A DNA stretch of 64,000 nt, from assembly GCA_030686995.1 (NCBI GenBank), contig CM060695.1, positions 97,678,871 through 97,742,870 of the forward strand. The letters run 5' to 3'. Positions within the stretch are counted from its first letter, which is position 1. Each line of letters begins with the position of its first letter. Shown one piece after another: positions 21,349-33,200 of the stretch. Both the position numbers and the translations under genes were made by a program. Below the pieces are notes generated by a model that was not told the origin of the DNA, did no database searches, and was given only the letters and a program-made list of their open reading frames with translations. This DNA comes from Artemisia argyi (lineage: Eukaryota; Streptophyta; Magnoliopsida; Asterales; Asteraceae).

Positions 21349-22232
21349 TGTTGGTCCCTTTTACTTGGTTAACTGTAACTAAGAAGTTAAAGTAACCAAG
21401 TTGTATGACTTGAACACAAATGTAGAAAATGATTAACAATAAAGAAACGTAAACATAGGAGATAATATTTTCCAACGTTTAATTCTTTATTAGAAGTTAA
21501 TCAAAAGAATCGTACCCAAGTGTTTGCGGAATAACATTTGGGGTTGAATTGACAAGTATTGTATGGACTCCTCACTAAACTCAACTATGTTGAGTGACAA
21601 CTTAAATTACCCACCGAGCTATCTCAGGGGCTTGCGTTGTTCTTTGGAGGAGTAAAGTGGTTTGTGAATGCTTTGCATTAATTGCACAAACTTGTCAACT
21701 TTTACTCCTCACATTTGCTTCCTATTTATACACAAGTATAGAACAACTAAATATACATTGGACCTAAAGCTTCCTTAACAATATCTTGAAAGATATTATT
21801 CTTCTGGCAAGGAACCTTCATTGAGTTAGATCCAAAAGGCACTTTCTAATGACAGACTGGTTTTAACCATTTGGGGAAAGTCTGACATTAAAGTGATAAA
21901 GCACTTTAATAAAGCAGCTCAGACTTTCCCGCCCAGTCCCGCCAAAACTTCAGTCTTCATGTCATCAGTCTTCAGTACGATTAAGTTGTTGAGGAGTCAT
22001 TGGGGTTCAGTGAGTTATTGTCATCCTCACTGAACCCATCACCTTCTTCTTGGCTTAGATCACACTTCACTGAGTTCCGCCTCACTGAATGGAGAACCTT
22101 TCTTCTTAGGCTCGGTCTTAGCTCCCTGAAGGTGACTCACTGAGTTACTGTTCACTCAGTGACTTGTTTACACTTAGGGGATTTTACGTTCAAATCCTTG
22201 TTAGAAGATTTGGGGAATTCAGTGACCCAACA
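21349..22232 (-). repeat. 5' LTR of S1 (884 bp)
   Basis: The termini are TGTTGG and CCAACA as read on the plus strand. S2 LTRs have exactly the same length. A TATA box reads TATAAATA on the minus strand at 21723-21730, about 500 bp into the LTR, so U3 is about 500 bp and R-U5 about 375 bp. The inverted repeat TCACTGAGT (22137-22145) and ACTCAGTGA (22154-22162) lies near the U3 start and overlaps TGACTCA. Confidence 0.92.
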
Positions 22233-22425
22233 GCATTTAATAGTGATTTTCAAATTTTGGGCGAGAAAAATTTTCAAATTTTATTTTTGGAGGGAAAATA
22301 CGAAATCACTAAAACAATTACCAAGAACGAATTTTCAACTTCACCAAAACCATCTAATCTACAACAACAACCTTTGTTATCTTTCAAAAGATCCTAAGAA
22401 CAACTTTTCACTTAGAAGTCAATCC

Positions 22426-24567
22426 ATGGCAACACAACAAGATATTCATGCAGTCGGTGCCGAAAACCGACCCCCAATGCTGTCAAAGGGTGGATACTCA
22501 CAATGGGCTAGTCGTATGATGCGCTATCTTAAGAGCAAAACAAATGGAACACTTCTTGTCAAATCCATTGTGGATGGACTCTTCAAACCAATACAAGTTC
22601 TAGACCCTGGAGATCCAAATGGACCCCCCCCCCCCAATACAACCGTTCTACAGAGATCAGAATGAGACTGAGTACACTGAGCAAGATAGACAACAGATTG
22701 CAGCTGATGATCAGGCATTTCATTACGTCGTTCTTGGTTTACCTGAAACCATTTATGCTACTGTTGATAGTGAAGTAAGTGCTCATGCAGTCTGGGAAAG
22801 AGTCAAGAGATTAATGTATGGGACAGACATCGGGAAACACAAAATGGAAACACAATTGCTTAAGGAACTTCGCAAGTTTACTTCAATTCCTGGTGAATCC
22901 ATAGAGTCGTACTACCACAGGTTCTGTAAGATCATGAATGATTTATCAAGACACAACCTCAGTCAGACAAATATTGCTAGCAACACCAATTTTCTGAATG
23001 AGTTGCAACCAGAATGGGGAAGATACATCACTATTGTTTATCAGACAAAGAATTTACATGAAGTGACTTATGATCAGCTGTACGACTTCTTGAAGCAAAA
23101 TCAAGCTGAAGCTAATGAAGTAAGGGCTGAATTGCTTGCTAAAAAGCATGATCCTCTAGCATTAATGGCTAATACACCAACACCTTTACCAGTGAACACA
23201 CAACAACCATCATCATCTTCCACTCACAACTACATGCAACCATCCTACATTCAGCAACCACCACCTGTCTACCAACAACAGTTCTACCCACAACAACAAC
23301 ATGTTATTCAACAACAACAATACCCACAGTTCCAAGAACCAGAATTCACTGACAATGATGAAGCTACTGCAGCCTTGACACAAGCGTTTGCTTTTCTGAC
23401 AAAGGCATTCCAAGGAAGTTATTCTACACCAACTAACAACAACCAAAGGATTCCATTGAACACTCGCAACAAGCAAATTGCTCAGCCGAGTTTCAACATG
23501 GGCAATGAAGACCAAATGGTTGAAGTTATAGGGAATCAACAGGGATATGCTACTGGATTTCACATGAGTAATCAGAATATGCAGAATCAGTTAGGTTAGT
23601 ATGCAGGGAATCAGTACGGTCAGTATGCTGGGAATCAGATGGGTCAGTTTGTTGGAAATCAGAGGGGTCAGAATGTTGGCAATCAGGCAATGGGTAATCA
23701 GAATAGGAATGTGGCAGCTCCAGTTGTTGGGAATTATGGAAATGTGAATCAGGGTAATCCGGTAAAGTGTTTCAACTGCCAAGGAGTAGGTCATATGGCA
23801 AGGAACTGTCCTACTAAGCCGAACAAGAAAGATCTAGAGTATTTGCAGAAAGCAGTACTGTTGGCACAAAAAGAAAAGGCAGGGTTTCAGTTGAATGCAG
23901 AGGAACATGATTTTATGGCTCTTATGGATGACATGGAAGACAGAGAGGATATCGATGCGAACTGCATATTCATGGTGAATCTTCAGGAAGCTAAGTATGA
24001 CACTGATTCTGACACACTTCCTGTTTATGACACCAATGCACCATCTGAGGTATCAAATTTAAACACATGTCATAATAATGATATATTTGTTATGTCTCCT
24101 CATGAGGAACAACATTCTGAGAAGCAAGCACCCACTTATGATACATACCTGGACACGCTAAGTAGTAGCAATGCTCCTTCAGCAACTCCAGATGTGAATC
24201 ATAATGGAGGCTTCGTTTCACCGCATGCTGAGAATGATGAAGAAACACGTGCTTTATTTGAATCATTATTAAATAATTGTGGCATTGAAATCGAAAAAGT
24301 GAAAAAGGTCAATCGCGATGTTAAGGCCACAAATGAGAAATTGACCACTGAGCTTGAGAGATACAAGGAAAATGCAAAAAGTTTTCAAATTCACAAAGAA
24401 CGCGAGTTAGAACTTGAAATTGGTTATAAGAAGTTACTTGTTAAAGATAGGGAATGGAAAAACAAGTTTGCTAATCTTGAAATAAGTTCAACAAAAACCA
24501 TTAACTCTTTAAAACAAGAAATTTCTGAGTTAACAAACCAACTTTCAAAACAAAAAACAGCTTATAC
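22426..24567 (+). pseudogene. C0 gag, N-terminal part (frameshift and stop)
   Basis: Gag begins at ATG 22426-22428 (MATQQDIHAVG). It holds a gag N-terminal domain, a Q/P-rich stretch, a repeat of 'GNQ..GQ' units, one CCHC zinc knuckle (CFNCQGVGHMARNC) and the start of a long coiled coil. Two breaks are visible. A 12-base C run at 22624-22635 shifts the frame between two well-conserved halves. A TAG at 23597-23599 lies in the GNQ repeat, where neighbouring units have CAG. The chromovirus T1 then interrupts the frame at 24568, and the same frame resumes at 36856. Gag would bind the RNA and form the virus-like particle. As it stands it is not functional. Confidence 0.85.
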
Positions 24568-27500
24568 TGTCACAACCCACAATTTCAGGTCATTTTTCCA
24601 AACTTCGACATTCTACTATTCACAAATTACTATTCATCGATCACTATTCATCGTTTTACTATTCATCATTTTTTAGGTCAATTTGACATTCCGAGACACA
24701 TTCAGAAAATTTACTATTCACTTGACACTATTCATTTCCGAGAGGAAATCACTATTCACGTGCATTACTCATGTCGTCGTAAATTTAGTTTACGAGTGTT
24801 CAAATTCGCGTAACCGTATTGGTTCAGGAGCAAATTCATGCATTATTATCAGGGACATTTCATACGGACTAGAAATAGTCTGCATATCATCATTAGGGCA
24901 CTTGCATGCTATTCCACTCGTAAGATAATTAAATTTATACTTTTGGTACAATTAACGATTTACGTACGTTTATTTTAAATAAACACTAATACGCGAACTA
25001 TAAATGTGTCTAACGTGTCCGACACTCCCGACTATTGTCCCAATATATTTTTATACTCATTTCTATAATATAAAAACTATAATATTAAATTACCCGGTAT
25101 TTTGGAAATTTATTTATTACGTATCATACGTTTAACTTAACAACGACGGTTTTCAACAAAATTAAACGATAATCACCCAAACTCTCCGTACTTGTACCCG
25201 GCATATTTTTACAATTTTTACGACTTTATTACGTCCCGAATAACTTCAATAAAATTTATTTCTAACAAACCCGGTACCCGATTAAACCTAAACCTAACTT
25301 AACTACATAATACTAACACTAACCTTTTAATTAATCCCAAGACAAACCCCCCCCCCCCCCCCCTTTTTCCTCCTTTAGGACCGGCCACCCCCCCCCCCCC
25401 CCATGGTCTTCATACATTGAAACCTCACCAACACTCTTAAATACTCACCAAACTTTTGTCTCTTAATATATATTAAACTTTCTTTTACTCATTTATCACA
25501 AAAATCACTTTTCTTGCACAAGTAAACTTTTTCTCTCTTTTCTCTTGTGGTGAATTCGAACTAGGGTGTTCAAGGAGCAAGGAGTATAAATTTTACAAGG
25601 TCTTGTCATAAACTTGTTTATATAATCATCCTTGTTAGAGTTTTGAAATAAAAACTCAAGGATTAGTAGGTTTTTCATCATTTAAACTCTCTAAACCATC
25701 AAGTAAGTTAACAAACTCATTTTTATGATTTTTACAAGCTATTATTATGTCTATATATTTTTCTTACAAGATCTCATACATGCATCAAATTATATCACTT
25801 TATTTTGTACATATGTAACTTTCAAGCCCTAGAAATGGACACATAAGAAACCCTTGTTAGACCTAGTGGATTGATGATGTTTAAGGACCCATGACACCCT
25901 AAGAAGGTGTATGGTAGGATTAGATTAGCTTTGTGGTGTTTGAAAGTGGTTTGATGGAGGATGAAACTAGTTTGGAGACTTGAAAATGGTTTTTGAAACT
26001 TTTGATATACCTACTGTCTCTATTTTAATTTCGTGGGAAAATCAGTAGATAGTGGCCAAGTTTTGACCAAATATTTAGAAAATACATTCAAAAACGAAAC
26101 TTTAGGCGAAAGAATGGACTAAAACAAGCTTATAACGAAGGAGATATGATTTTTGCAAATTTAACGACGAAAACTATTTTCACAAAAACTGCTTGCTGTT
26201 TGGCAGATTTCAATGGGTAAAAAGAGGCATTAAACGTAACCTAAAGGAGCCGAGTTGTCAAAAATATACTAGTATATACAAAGACGAATCCGTGGACATA
26301 AAGAACAAGGAAAACGAGCTTAAAACGACCGAGTTATACCCATTTTAACATCGTCAAAACTATATATATATTTTTGGTCACAAATAAAAATAATAACGTA
26401 CGTATTAAGTGGTATATTTTCTAGAAACGTTACTAAGAACTATTTTCTTATTAAATGAATACGTACGACCCGAAGGAATATTTATACGACATGACGACGT
26501 CATCCTAAGGTTTTGATACTTGGAACATAACGCTAACTTTTTCGTACGAGTTAATATGACAAGTTTTATACTTCTCTAAATGGACCTATTTTTCCTAAGT
26601 ATGGAAACTATTTTACCATGACGATAACTAGTATTTCCAATTTACGAGTGGTATGAGCATCATGTGCATGTGCATTCATTTCATTTCGGCTTGATCTTAA
26701 TTAGATCGCGATTATTCATTTAGGTTTCGGCTAGTGTGCGCGCCTCATTGTCCCGACTACTTTCACCTCATTGCACCATCTTTGTACCATCACTTCGAGG
26801 TGAGTTTCATAGCCCCGTTTTAATTCTATATTTTGATTTCAAATCCCACGGGGGAGAATACATTGCATTACTTATTTTTGTGTACATGCCTAAGTATAAA
26901 ATTCATACATTGCTTAAGTTTCCTTATTACCACGTCTTGAAAAGTCCCCTTTTATTATCATGGACCGTTAATTTCTGGTACTAAGCGGGAGTGAGTGGAT
27001 AGATCTATCGAGGGTGACGCCTCCATTCGTGTTTGGGTTGCTCCAAATGGGACGAATGCATTTCATGTCTTTATTATTAGAGTGTCTGGTAAACACTCAT
27101 TGGGGCCAAGTATCGTCTAGCTTCAGGGTCATGAGCTTAAGAGCCAATGTATATACTTTCCGGACATCCTATTTCTTGGCATTACTTATGGCATATGTAC
27201 ACTAGATTTTACTTATAAACCTATGATTATTCACCAACTTTATGTTGACCGTTTTTCGCAATGTATTTCTCAGGTAACTAAGGCATATTCTCATGGCATG
27301 CATGGAGTCACATTGTGTATCAAGGATGATATGGCTCATTCGGACTTTCTTGCACTTATGTTCAAATGTCGTTTGATTGTATTAAACTTGTTTCCGTAAA
27401 CTTTTCCAACTTTTGGGACCTATGTCTTTATAACTCTGAATCTTTTGAATGAATCAAACGACGTATTTTTAAAACGACACTTTAGGTCGTTCAATATATC

Positions 27501-27576
27501 CTGGTTATGTGCTATGATCCGTTACACCCTCAGGTATTCCATTCCGCTGCCATTCAGGTATTTTGTGGGTGTGACA
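24568..27576 (+). repeat. 5' LTR of T1 (3009 bp)
   Basis: The LTR opens with a cluster of seven ACTATTCA octamers between 24614 and 24757. It has two poly-C tracts (about 25347-25363 and 25386-25402) that differ in length from those in the 3' copy. A block at 26959-27031 with the palindrome GATAGATCTATC (26998-27009) is strongly shared with the otherwise diverged T2 LTR. Short ORFs inside the LTR are not considered genes. Confidence 0.93.
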
Positions 27577-27578
27577 GA

Positions 27579-27596
27579 TTGGTACCAGAGCTAAGG
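27579..27596 (+). promoter_or_regulatory. Primer-binding site of T1
   Basis: TTGGTACCAGAGCTAAGG lies two bases after the 5' LTR. The core TGGTACCAGAGC differs at one position from the usual iMet complement TGGTATCAGAGC. Confidence 0.85.
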
Positions 27597-27768
27597 TTAT
27601 AGCGAACTAGGATGTATCATGATAGGGTTCATGATGTACACGATCCCTAGACTATAACCACACCATCATAGCATATCATCATTTCATCATAAGTGTATAT
27701 TTACTTATTTCAGGTGATTCCATATTGCGAGTTATTTATTTTCATTTCACCTTGATTATCACAGAGTC

Positions 27769-28722
27769 ATGTCTTCGAATCCCGACACTGTCATACTTTA
27801 CACTATATCAGATTCTGATGATGAGGGCTCTGTGTCCTCCACTGCTGTTTCACCATTTGTTTCCCCTACACCTGAGTTGCCACTCTTGGCATCAGATGAT
27901 GATACCGAACCTTTCGAGGAGGAGGAGACGGCTCCTACTCCCCATGTCCATCCTACTGTACCCACTGACATGCCATCATCTCCTACTACTACTATCCATT
28001 CAGAGCCGAGACTTATGTTTCCTAGGGATAAGACTATCCAGACTGCTAGGAAGAGGGTTCGCCCAGCTACATCTACTTATAGGAGTCTCCCTAGTCCTAC
28101 TGTGCCTACACCACCACCACCAGCCATACCCATTACTACTCCTGTACCTACCTCACTCTTGCCGCTCAAGAAGCGTGCAAGGCTTACCACCCCAGATTCA
28201 CCCATTACCGAGACTGCTGACCTTTCACCACCACCCGTATACCACATAGGTGAGAGCTCGAGAGCGGCTACAGCTAGGGATCCTACAGCCGTTACACTAG
28301 AGGATCAGTTTGATGCTCAGCAGGAGCAAGTTGATAGCTTGGGGTATAGAGTTGACGAGATTATTACCACTCGACTTGAGACTGTAGAGGAGCAGGTTGA
28401 GGATTTGATTCAGGGTAGAGTTGGTATTGATGTGTCTTACCATGGACTCGAGGCACGACAGTTGAGGCACCAGGAGGAGATTGAGCTACTTAGGGATGAG
28501 TTACCTGAGATTCGAGATAGAGCTCAGGCGACACAGGAGACTCAGTGGGAGCAGGTAGACCAGTTGACTTTGCTTCGAGAGAGGTTGGTTATTTTGGAGC
28601 GCAGGGATGCTTCTTTTCAGTTACGAGTCCAGCATCTTGAGGAGATCGTGGTTGCGATGGATCGTGAGATTCGCCGCTTGAGGGGAGAGCCTGGACCATC
28701 TAGAGCACCTGGAGGAGCCTAG
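27769..28722 (+). CDS. T1 additional ORF upstream of gag (317 aa), unknown function
   Basis: The ORF begins ATG at 27769 (MSSNPDTVILYTISDSDDEG), 192 bp after the 5' LTR, and stops 500 bp before gag. The N-terminal half is acidic, then Pro/Thr/Ser-rich, with basic patches (KRVRP and LKKRARL) that could be nuclear localisation signals. From about residue 175 to the end it is a highly charged coiled coil. No catalytic motif was recognised. The degenerate start of a similar frame (MSSDTHPDILLSDSD) lies on the minus strand in T2, so the ORF is a feature of the lineage rather than chance. Similar extra ORFs are recalled from Asteraceae chromoviruses. The function is unknown; an RNA- or chromatin-binding accessory role would be a guess. 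Confidence 0.7.
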   Translation: MSSNPDTVILYTISDSDDEGSVSSTAVSPFVSPTPELPLLASDDDTEPFEEEETAPTPHVHPTVPTDMPSSPTTTIHSEPRLMFPRDKTIQTARKRVRPATSTYRSLPSPTVPTPPPPAIPITTPVPTSLLPLKKRARLTTPDSPITETADLSPPPVYHIGESSRAATARDPTAVTLEDQFDAQQEQVDSLGYRVDEIITTRLETVEEQVEDLIQGRVGIDVSYHGLEARQLRHQEEIELLRDELPEIRDRAQATQETQWEQVDQLTLLRERLVILERRDASFQLRVQHLEEIVVAMDREIRRLRGEPGPSRAPGGA

Positions 28723-28971
28723 ACATAGACTGGTATTATATTAGCTTTTATTATTTTCCTAGTCCCGGGATGTGGGACATAGTTCAAGAACTTGTAGTCT
28801 TTTGGTTGTTGTACAAACAAATATAGCAAGTGCGACTCTACTATGTTGGAAATGTTGTGCTATATATTATATCGGTCCATGTAGGCCGAAATTTTCATGT
28901 ATTATATTCATGTGTTGTGATTATATTTATGATGTTTCGTGGTTACTCTTTATTATTATCGCATTGTACAG

Positions 28972-29160
28972 GTTGTGGTTGTATCTATACGTGTCGTGGT
29001 TGTTGTGGTTGTATATATACGTGTCGTGGTTGTTGTGGTTGTATATATACTTGTCGTGGTGATATCTAGACAGATTGTGGTTGTATTCGTACATGTCGTG
29101 GTTGTATTTATACTTGTTGTGGTTGTATATATATATACATGTTGTGGGTGTACATCTTTG
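28972..29160 (+). repeat. Degenerate tandem repeat between the T1 extra ORF and gag
   Basis: About six copies of a roughly 27-33-bp unit around GTTGTGGTTGTATATATAC and GTGTCGTG are arrayed here, the first three nearly identical. The repeat occupies much of the 501-bp spacer between the stop at 28722 and the gag ATG at 29224. Short ORFs rich in Val or Cys across it are repeat artefacts. Confidence 0.75.
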
Positions 29161-29223
29161 GTTCGATGACTATTTCTATTATGATTCTTCTCATGGTTAT
29201 TTCCATTGTGATTTATCAGAAAT

Positions 29224-30236
29224 ATGGCACCAAGGAAGAGTAAGACTGCACCAGAAACACCCGCTATGACTCAAGCCGCTATCCGCAAGTTGGTTAGGGA
29301 TAGTATTGCTGAAGCTCTAGTGATTGAGAGAGCTGAGGTTGCTGCTAGGGCTGCTGAGACTGCTTCTAATACAGGGACGGTTGAACCACCCACTAATAAG
29401 AGGGAATGTACATGGAAAGATTTCAAGATTAGTGATCCTATCAAATTTAAGGGCACTGAAGGAGTGGTTGCTTTAATCCGCTGGTTTGAAAAGACTGAGA
29501 ATGTATTTCTCATGTGCGGATGCCCGGACGTCAGCAAAGTAAAATTTGCTACGGGTATGCTTCTTGATGAAGCTATGTCTTGGTGGAATTCGTATGCTCA
29601 GCCGATTGGTATGGAAAATGCTCACAAGCTTACTTGGGAGGAATTCAAGAAATTGATGACAAAGAAGTTTTGCCCTCGTACCGAGGTGCAAAAGATGGAA
29701 ACGGAATTTTATGATCTTGTGACTAAAGGTGATGACATTGAGACTTATTTCAGGAGGTTTCAAGAGTTGGCTGCACTATGTCCAACTATGGTTCCCGACG
29801 ATGAGAAAAAGATGGAAAACTTTGTTGGTGGATTGCCCGAAAGTGTTCGAGGAGATGTGATTTCTTTTGACCCTCAATCAATGGAAGAGGCTATTCGTAT
29901 AACCGAGAAACTCATGGTCCAAGTGGTAAAAGGAAAATCTGCTGTCAACAACAACTACCGTTCAAACAACACCAACTACACCAACACTACAACAACTATA
30001 ACAACAATCGGAACCACAACTATCCCAATAACCGAAACAACAATTCAAACAATAACAACAACAACAAGAGAAGGTTTGACTACAACCAAGGTGGAAACGC
30101 TGTTCAGCCGCCACCTAAGAGACAAGAAGTGGCAAGGGCCTATGCTGCAGGGCCAACTGAAAGGAAAGGTTACACTGGTAACTTACCTAAATGTGAAAGG
30201 TGACAGAAGCATCATAACCCGGGTCGTTGTCCAGAT
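29224..30236 (+). pseudogene. T1 gag, with frameshift and stop before pol
   Basis: It starts at ATG 29224 (MAPRKSKTAPETP). It contains the Retrotrans_gag core (WWNSYAQPIG through YFRRFQELAALC to FVGGLP), then an Asn-rich tract. Near 29983-29988 the frame shifts: the next frame continues the Asn-rich stretch and runs into the zinc knuckles and pol. In that frame a TGA occurs at 30201-30203, in the first knuckle-like region where a Cys codon would be expected. In intact members gag and pol form one frame, so these two lesions inactivate this copy or require suppression. Confidence 0.85.
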
Positions 30237-33200
30237 TTGTGTGGCAATTGCAAGAAGCTTGGTCACCACATCAAAGATTGTAGACTTCCAATCGTGGGTG
30301 ACAATCAGAAACCACCGGTAACATGTTTTGGCTGTGGAGAACTTGGACACTTTAAGAATGAGTGCCCAAAGAAGAAGAATCAAGGAACTGGGAATCAAGA
30401 TGGAAGGGCTCGAGGAAGAGCTTATGTTATGGGAGGAGACGATGTCAAAGAAGACCCGAATGTTGTTGCGGGTACGTTCCTCGTTAATAATCGTTATGCA
30501 TCCATTTTATTTGATTCAGGAGCGGATAGAAGTTTTGTTTCTATTGCATTTGCACCTTTACTTAACATAGAACCGACCCCATTAGACATTTCCTATATCA
30601 TCGAATTAGCCGATGGGTCTTTAGTTAACACCAACACCATTGTTCGTGGTTGCACCATAAATTTCCTAAACCATCCATTCAATATAGACCTTATGCCCGT
30701 AGAACTTGGAAGTTTCGACGTTGTGATCGGTATGGATTGGTTATCTCGGCATCGAGCGAGAATTATTTGTGATGAGAAAGTTGTTCACCTTCCTTATAAC
30801 GGTGAAACGTTGGTTGTTCGCGGAGAGCGAAGTGGAACTAGACTCAGTATTATATCGTGCATTAAAACCGAGAAGTACATAAAGAAGGGTTGTTATGCAT
30901 TCTTGGCTCACATCACGGAGAAGAAGTCGGATGAGAAACGACTTGAAGATGTGCCAATTGTTAAGGAATTTCAGGAAGTTTTTCCGGAAGAATTGCCAGG
31001 ACTTCCGCCTACACGCCAAGTTGAGTTTCAAATTGAATTAGTGCCAGGAGCTGCACCAATTGCACGAGCACCGTATAGACTTGCACCTTCGGAAATGCAA
31101 GAATTGTCGAATCAATTACAAGAACTTTTGGACAAAGGATTCATTAGACCGAGTTCCTCGCCTTGGGGAGCGCCGGTTTTGTTTGTGAAGAAGAAGGACG
31201 GAACTTTCAGAATGTGTATCGACTATCGTGAGCTGAACAAGGTAACGGTGAAGAACCGTTATCCACTCCCCAGAATTGATGACTTGTTCGACCAGTTACA
31301 AGGTTCTAGTTTTTATTCCAAGATTGATTTAAGATCCGGTTACCATCAACTTAAGGTTCGGGAAGAGGATATCCCGAAGACGGCATTTAGAACCCGCTAT
31401 GGTCATTATGAGTTTCAAGTAATGCCTTTTGGATTAACCAACGCACCTGCGGTATTTATGGATCTCATGAATAGGGTGTGCAAACCGTATCTTGATAAGT
31501 TTGTGATCGTATTCATTGACGATATCTTGATTTATTCCAAGAGTAAGGAAGATCACGAAGAACACCTTAGAACAATCCTGGAACTACTCAAGAAGGAGCA
31601 ATTGTATGCCAAGTTTTCTAAGTGTGATTTTTGGATACGAAGAGTTCAATTTCTTGGTCATGTTATTGATAGCCAAGGTTTACAATTCGACCCGGCAAAG
31701 ATCGAGGCAGTTAAGGATTGGGCTACGCCCAAGTCTCCTACGGAAATTCGTCAATTCCTAGGACTTGCCGGATATTACAGAAGGTTTATTGAAGGCTTTT
31801 CTAAGATAGCGAAATCGTTGACAAAGCTGACACAAAAGAATGAGAAGTACGAGTGGGGAGAAAAACAAGAGTCCGCATTTCAATTATTGAAACAAAAGCT
31901 TTGTAGCGCACCGATTTTGTCACTACCTGAAGGTATTGAAAACTTCGTGGTATATTGCGATGCTTCGCATCAAGGACTTGGAGCTGTGCTAATGCAAAAC
32001 GAGAAAGTGATAGCTTATGCATCTAGACAGCTTAAGATACACGAGAAGAATTACACTACGCACGACTTGGAGTTGGGTGCGGTAGTTTTTGCACTCAAGA
32101 TTTGGAGACACTACCTTTATGGTACAAAGTGTGTAATTTTTACTGACCACAAGAGCTTACAGCATATACTCGATCAGAAGGAACTTAATATGAGACAACG
32201 TCGTTGGCTAGAATTGTTGAGTGATTACGATTGTGAAATCCGATATCACCCAGGGAAAGCGAATGTTGTAGCAGATGCACTTAGCCGAAAAGAACGACTC
32301 AAACCTTTGAGAGTTAGGTCATTGGGAATGACTATCATTTCGCCATTACCATCGAAGATTCTAGAAGCTCAGATTGAGGCTCTCAAAGAAGAAAATCGAC
32401 CACTTGAGAAACTTTATGGTATGCCAGAAAGCGAGAATGGCTTTGTAAAGAGATCAGATGGAGTGTTATGCTTCAAGGACCGAAGTTGGATACCACTCTA
32501 TGGTGGAGTGCGAGAATTGATTATGCATGAATCACACAAGTCGAAGTACTCTATTCATCCAGGTTCTGATAAGATGTATCAGGATCTCAAGAAGCTTTAT
32601 TGGTGGCCGAACATGAAAGCAGAAATAGCTACGTACGTCAGCAAATGTCTTACTTGTGCTAAAGTGAAAGCCGAGTACCAGAAACCGTCAGGGTTACTTC
32701 AACAACCAGAAATTCCACAATGGAAGTGGGAACGTATTGCTATGGACTTTGTCACTAAACTTCCAAAGACGTCAGGAGGTTTCGATGCTATTTGGGTAAT
32801 TGTTGATCGTCTTACCAAATCAGCTCATTTCATACCCATTAGAGAGACTTATTCAATGGAACAACTTGCTAGACTTTATGTCAAGGAAATAGTCTCAAGA
32901 CACGGTGCACCAGTTTCCATCATTTCCGACAGAGATAGTCGTTTTACTTCAAACTTTTGGCGGTCATTACAAGATTCTTTTGGATCCAATTTAGACATGA
33001 GCACTGCTTACCATCCTCAGACCGATGGTCAGAGCGAGAGAACTATTCAGACCCTTGAGGACATGCTTAGAGCATGTGTGATTGACTTTGGAAATGGTTG
33101 GGCTAACCATTTGCCGTTGATCGAGTTTTCCTACAACAACAGCTACCATTCGAGCATTAAGGCTGCACCATTCGAGGCACTTTATGGTCGTAAGTGTCGA

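Larger units (their letters stand above)
11227..22232 (-). mobile_element. SIRE-type Copia element S1, 3'-truncated
   Basis: On the minus strand, in order: 5' LTR (22232-21349), primer-binding site (21346-21334), gag, pol and the 3' ORF. The element stops inside the 3' ORF at 11227; compared with S2 it lacks the end of that ORF, the polypurine tract and the 3' LTR. It lies in the leader of C0. No 5-bp direct repeat flanks it (TTTGG on the left, GCATT on the right), which fits loss of its 3' end after or during insertion. Gag and pol are open, unlike those of S2. Confidence 0.9.

Noticed and set aside
24683..24928. Short ORFs inside the T1 LTRs (also 26736-26984, 27014-27205 and copies at 33959-34204, 36015-36263, 36293-36484), and matching ones in T2 LTRs
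   Set aside because: They recur only because the LTRs are duplicated. The T1/T2 resemblance of translations such as FKSHGG follows nucleotide conservation, and reading frames shift between families.
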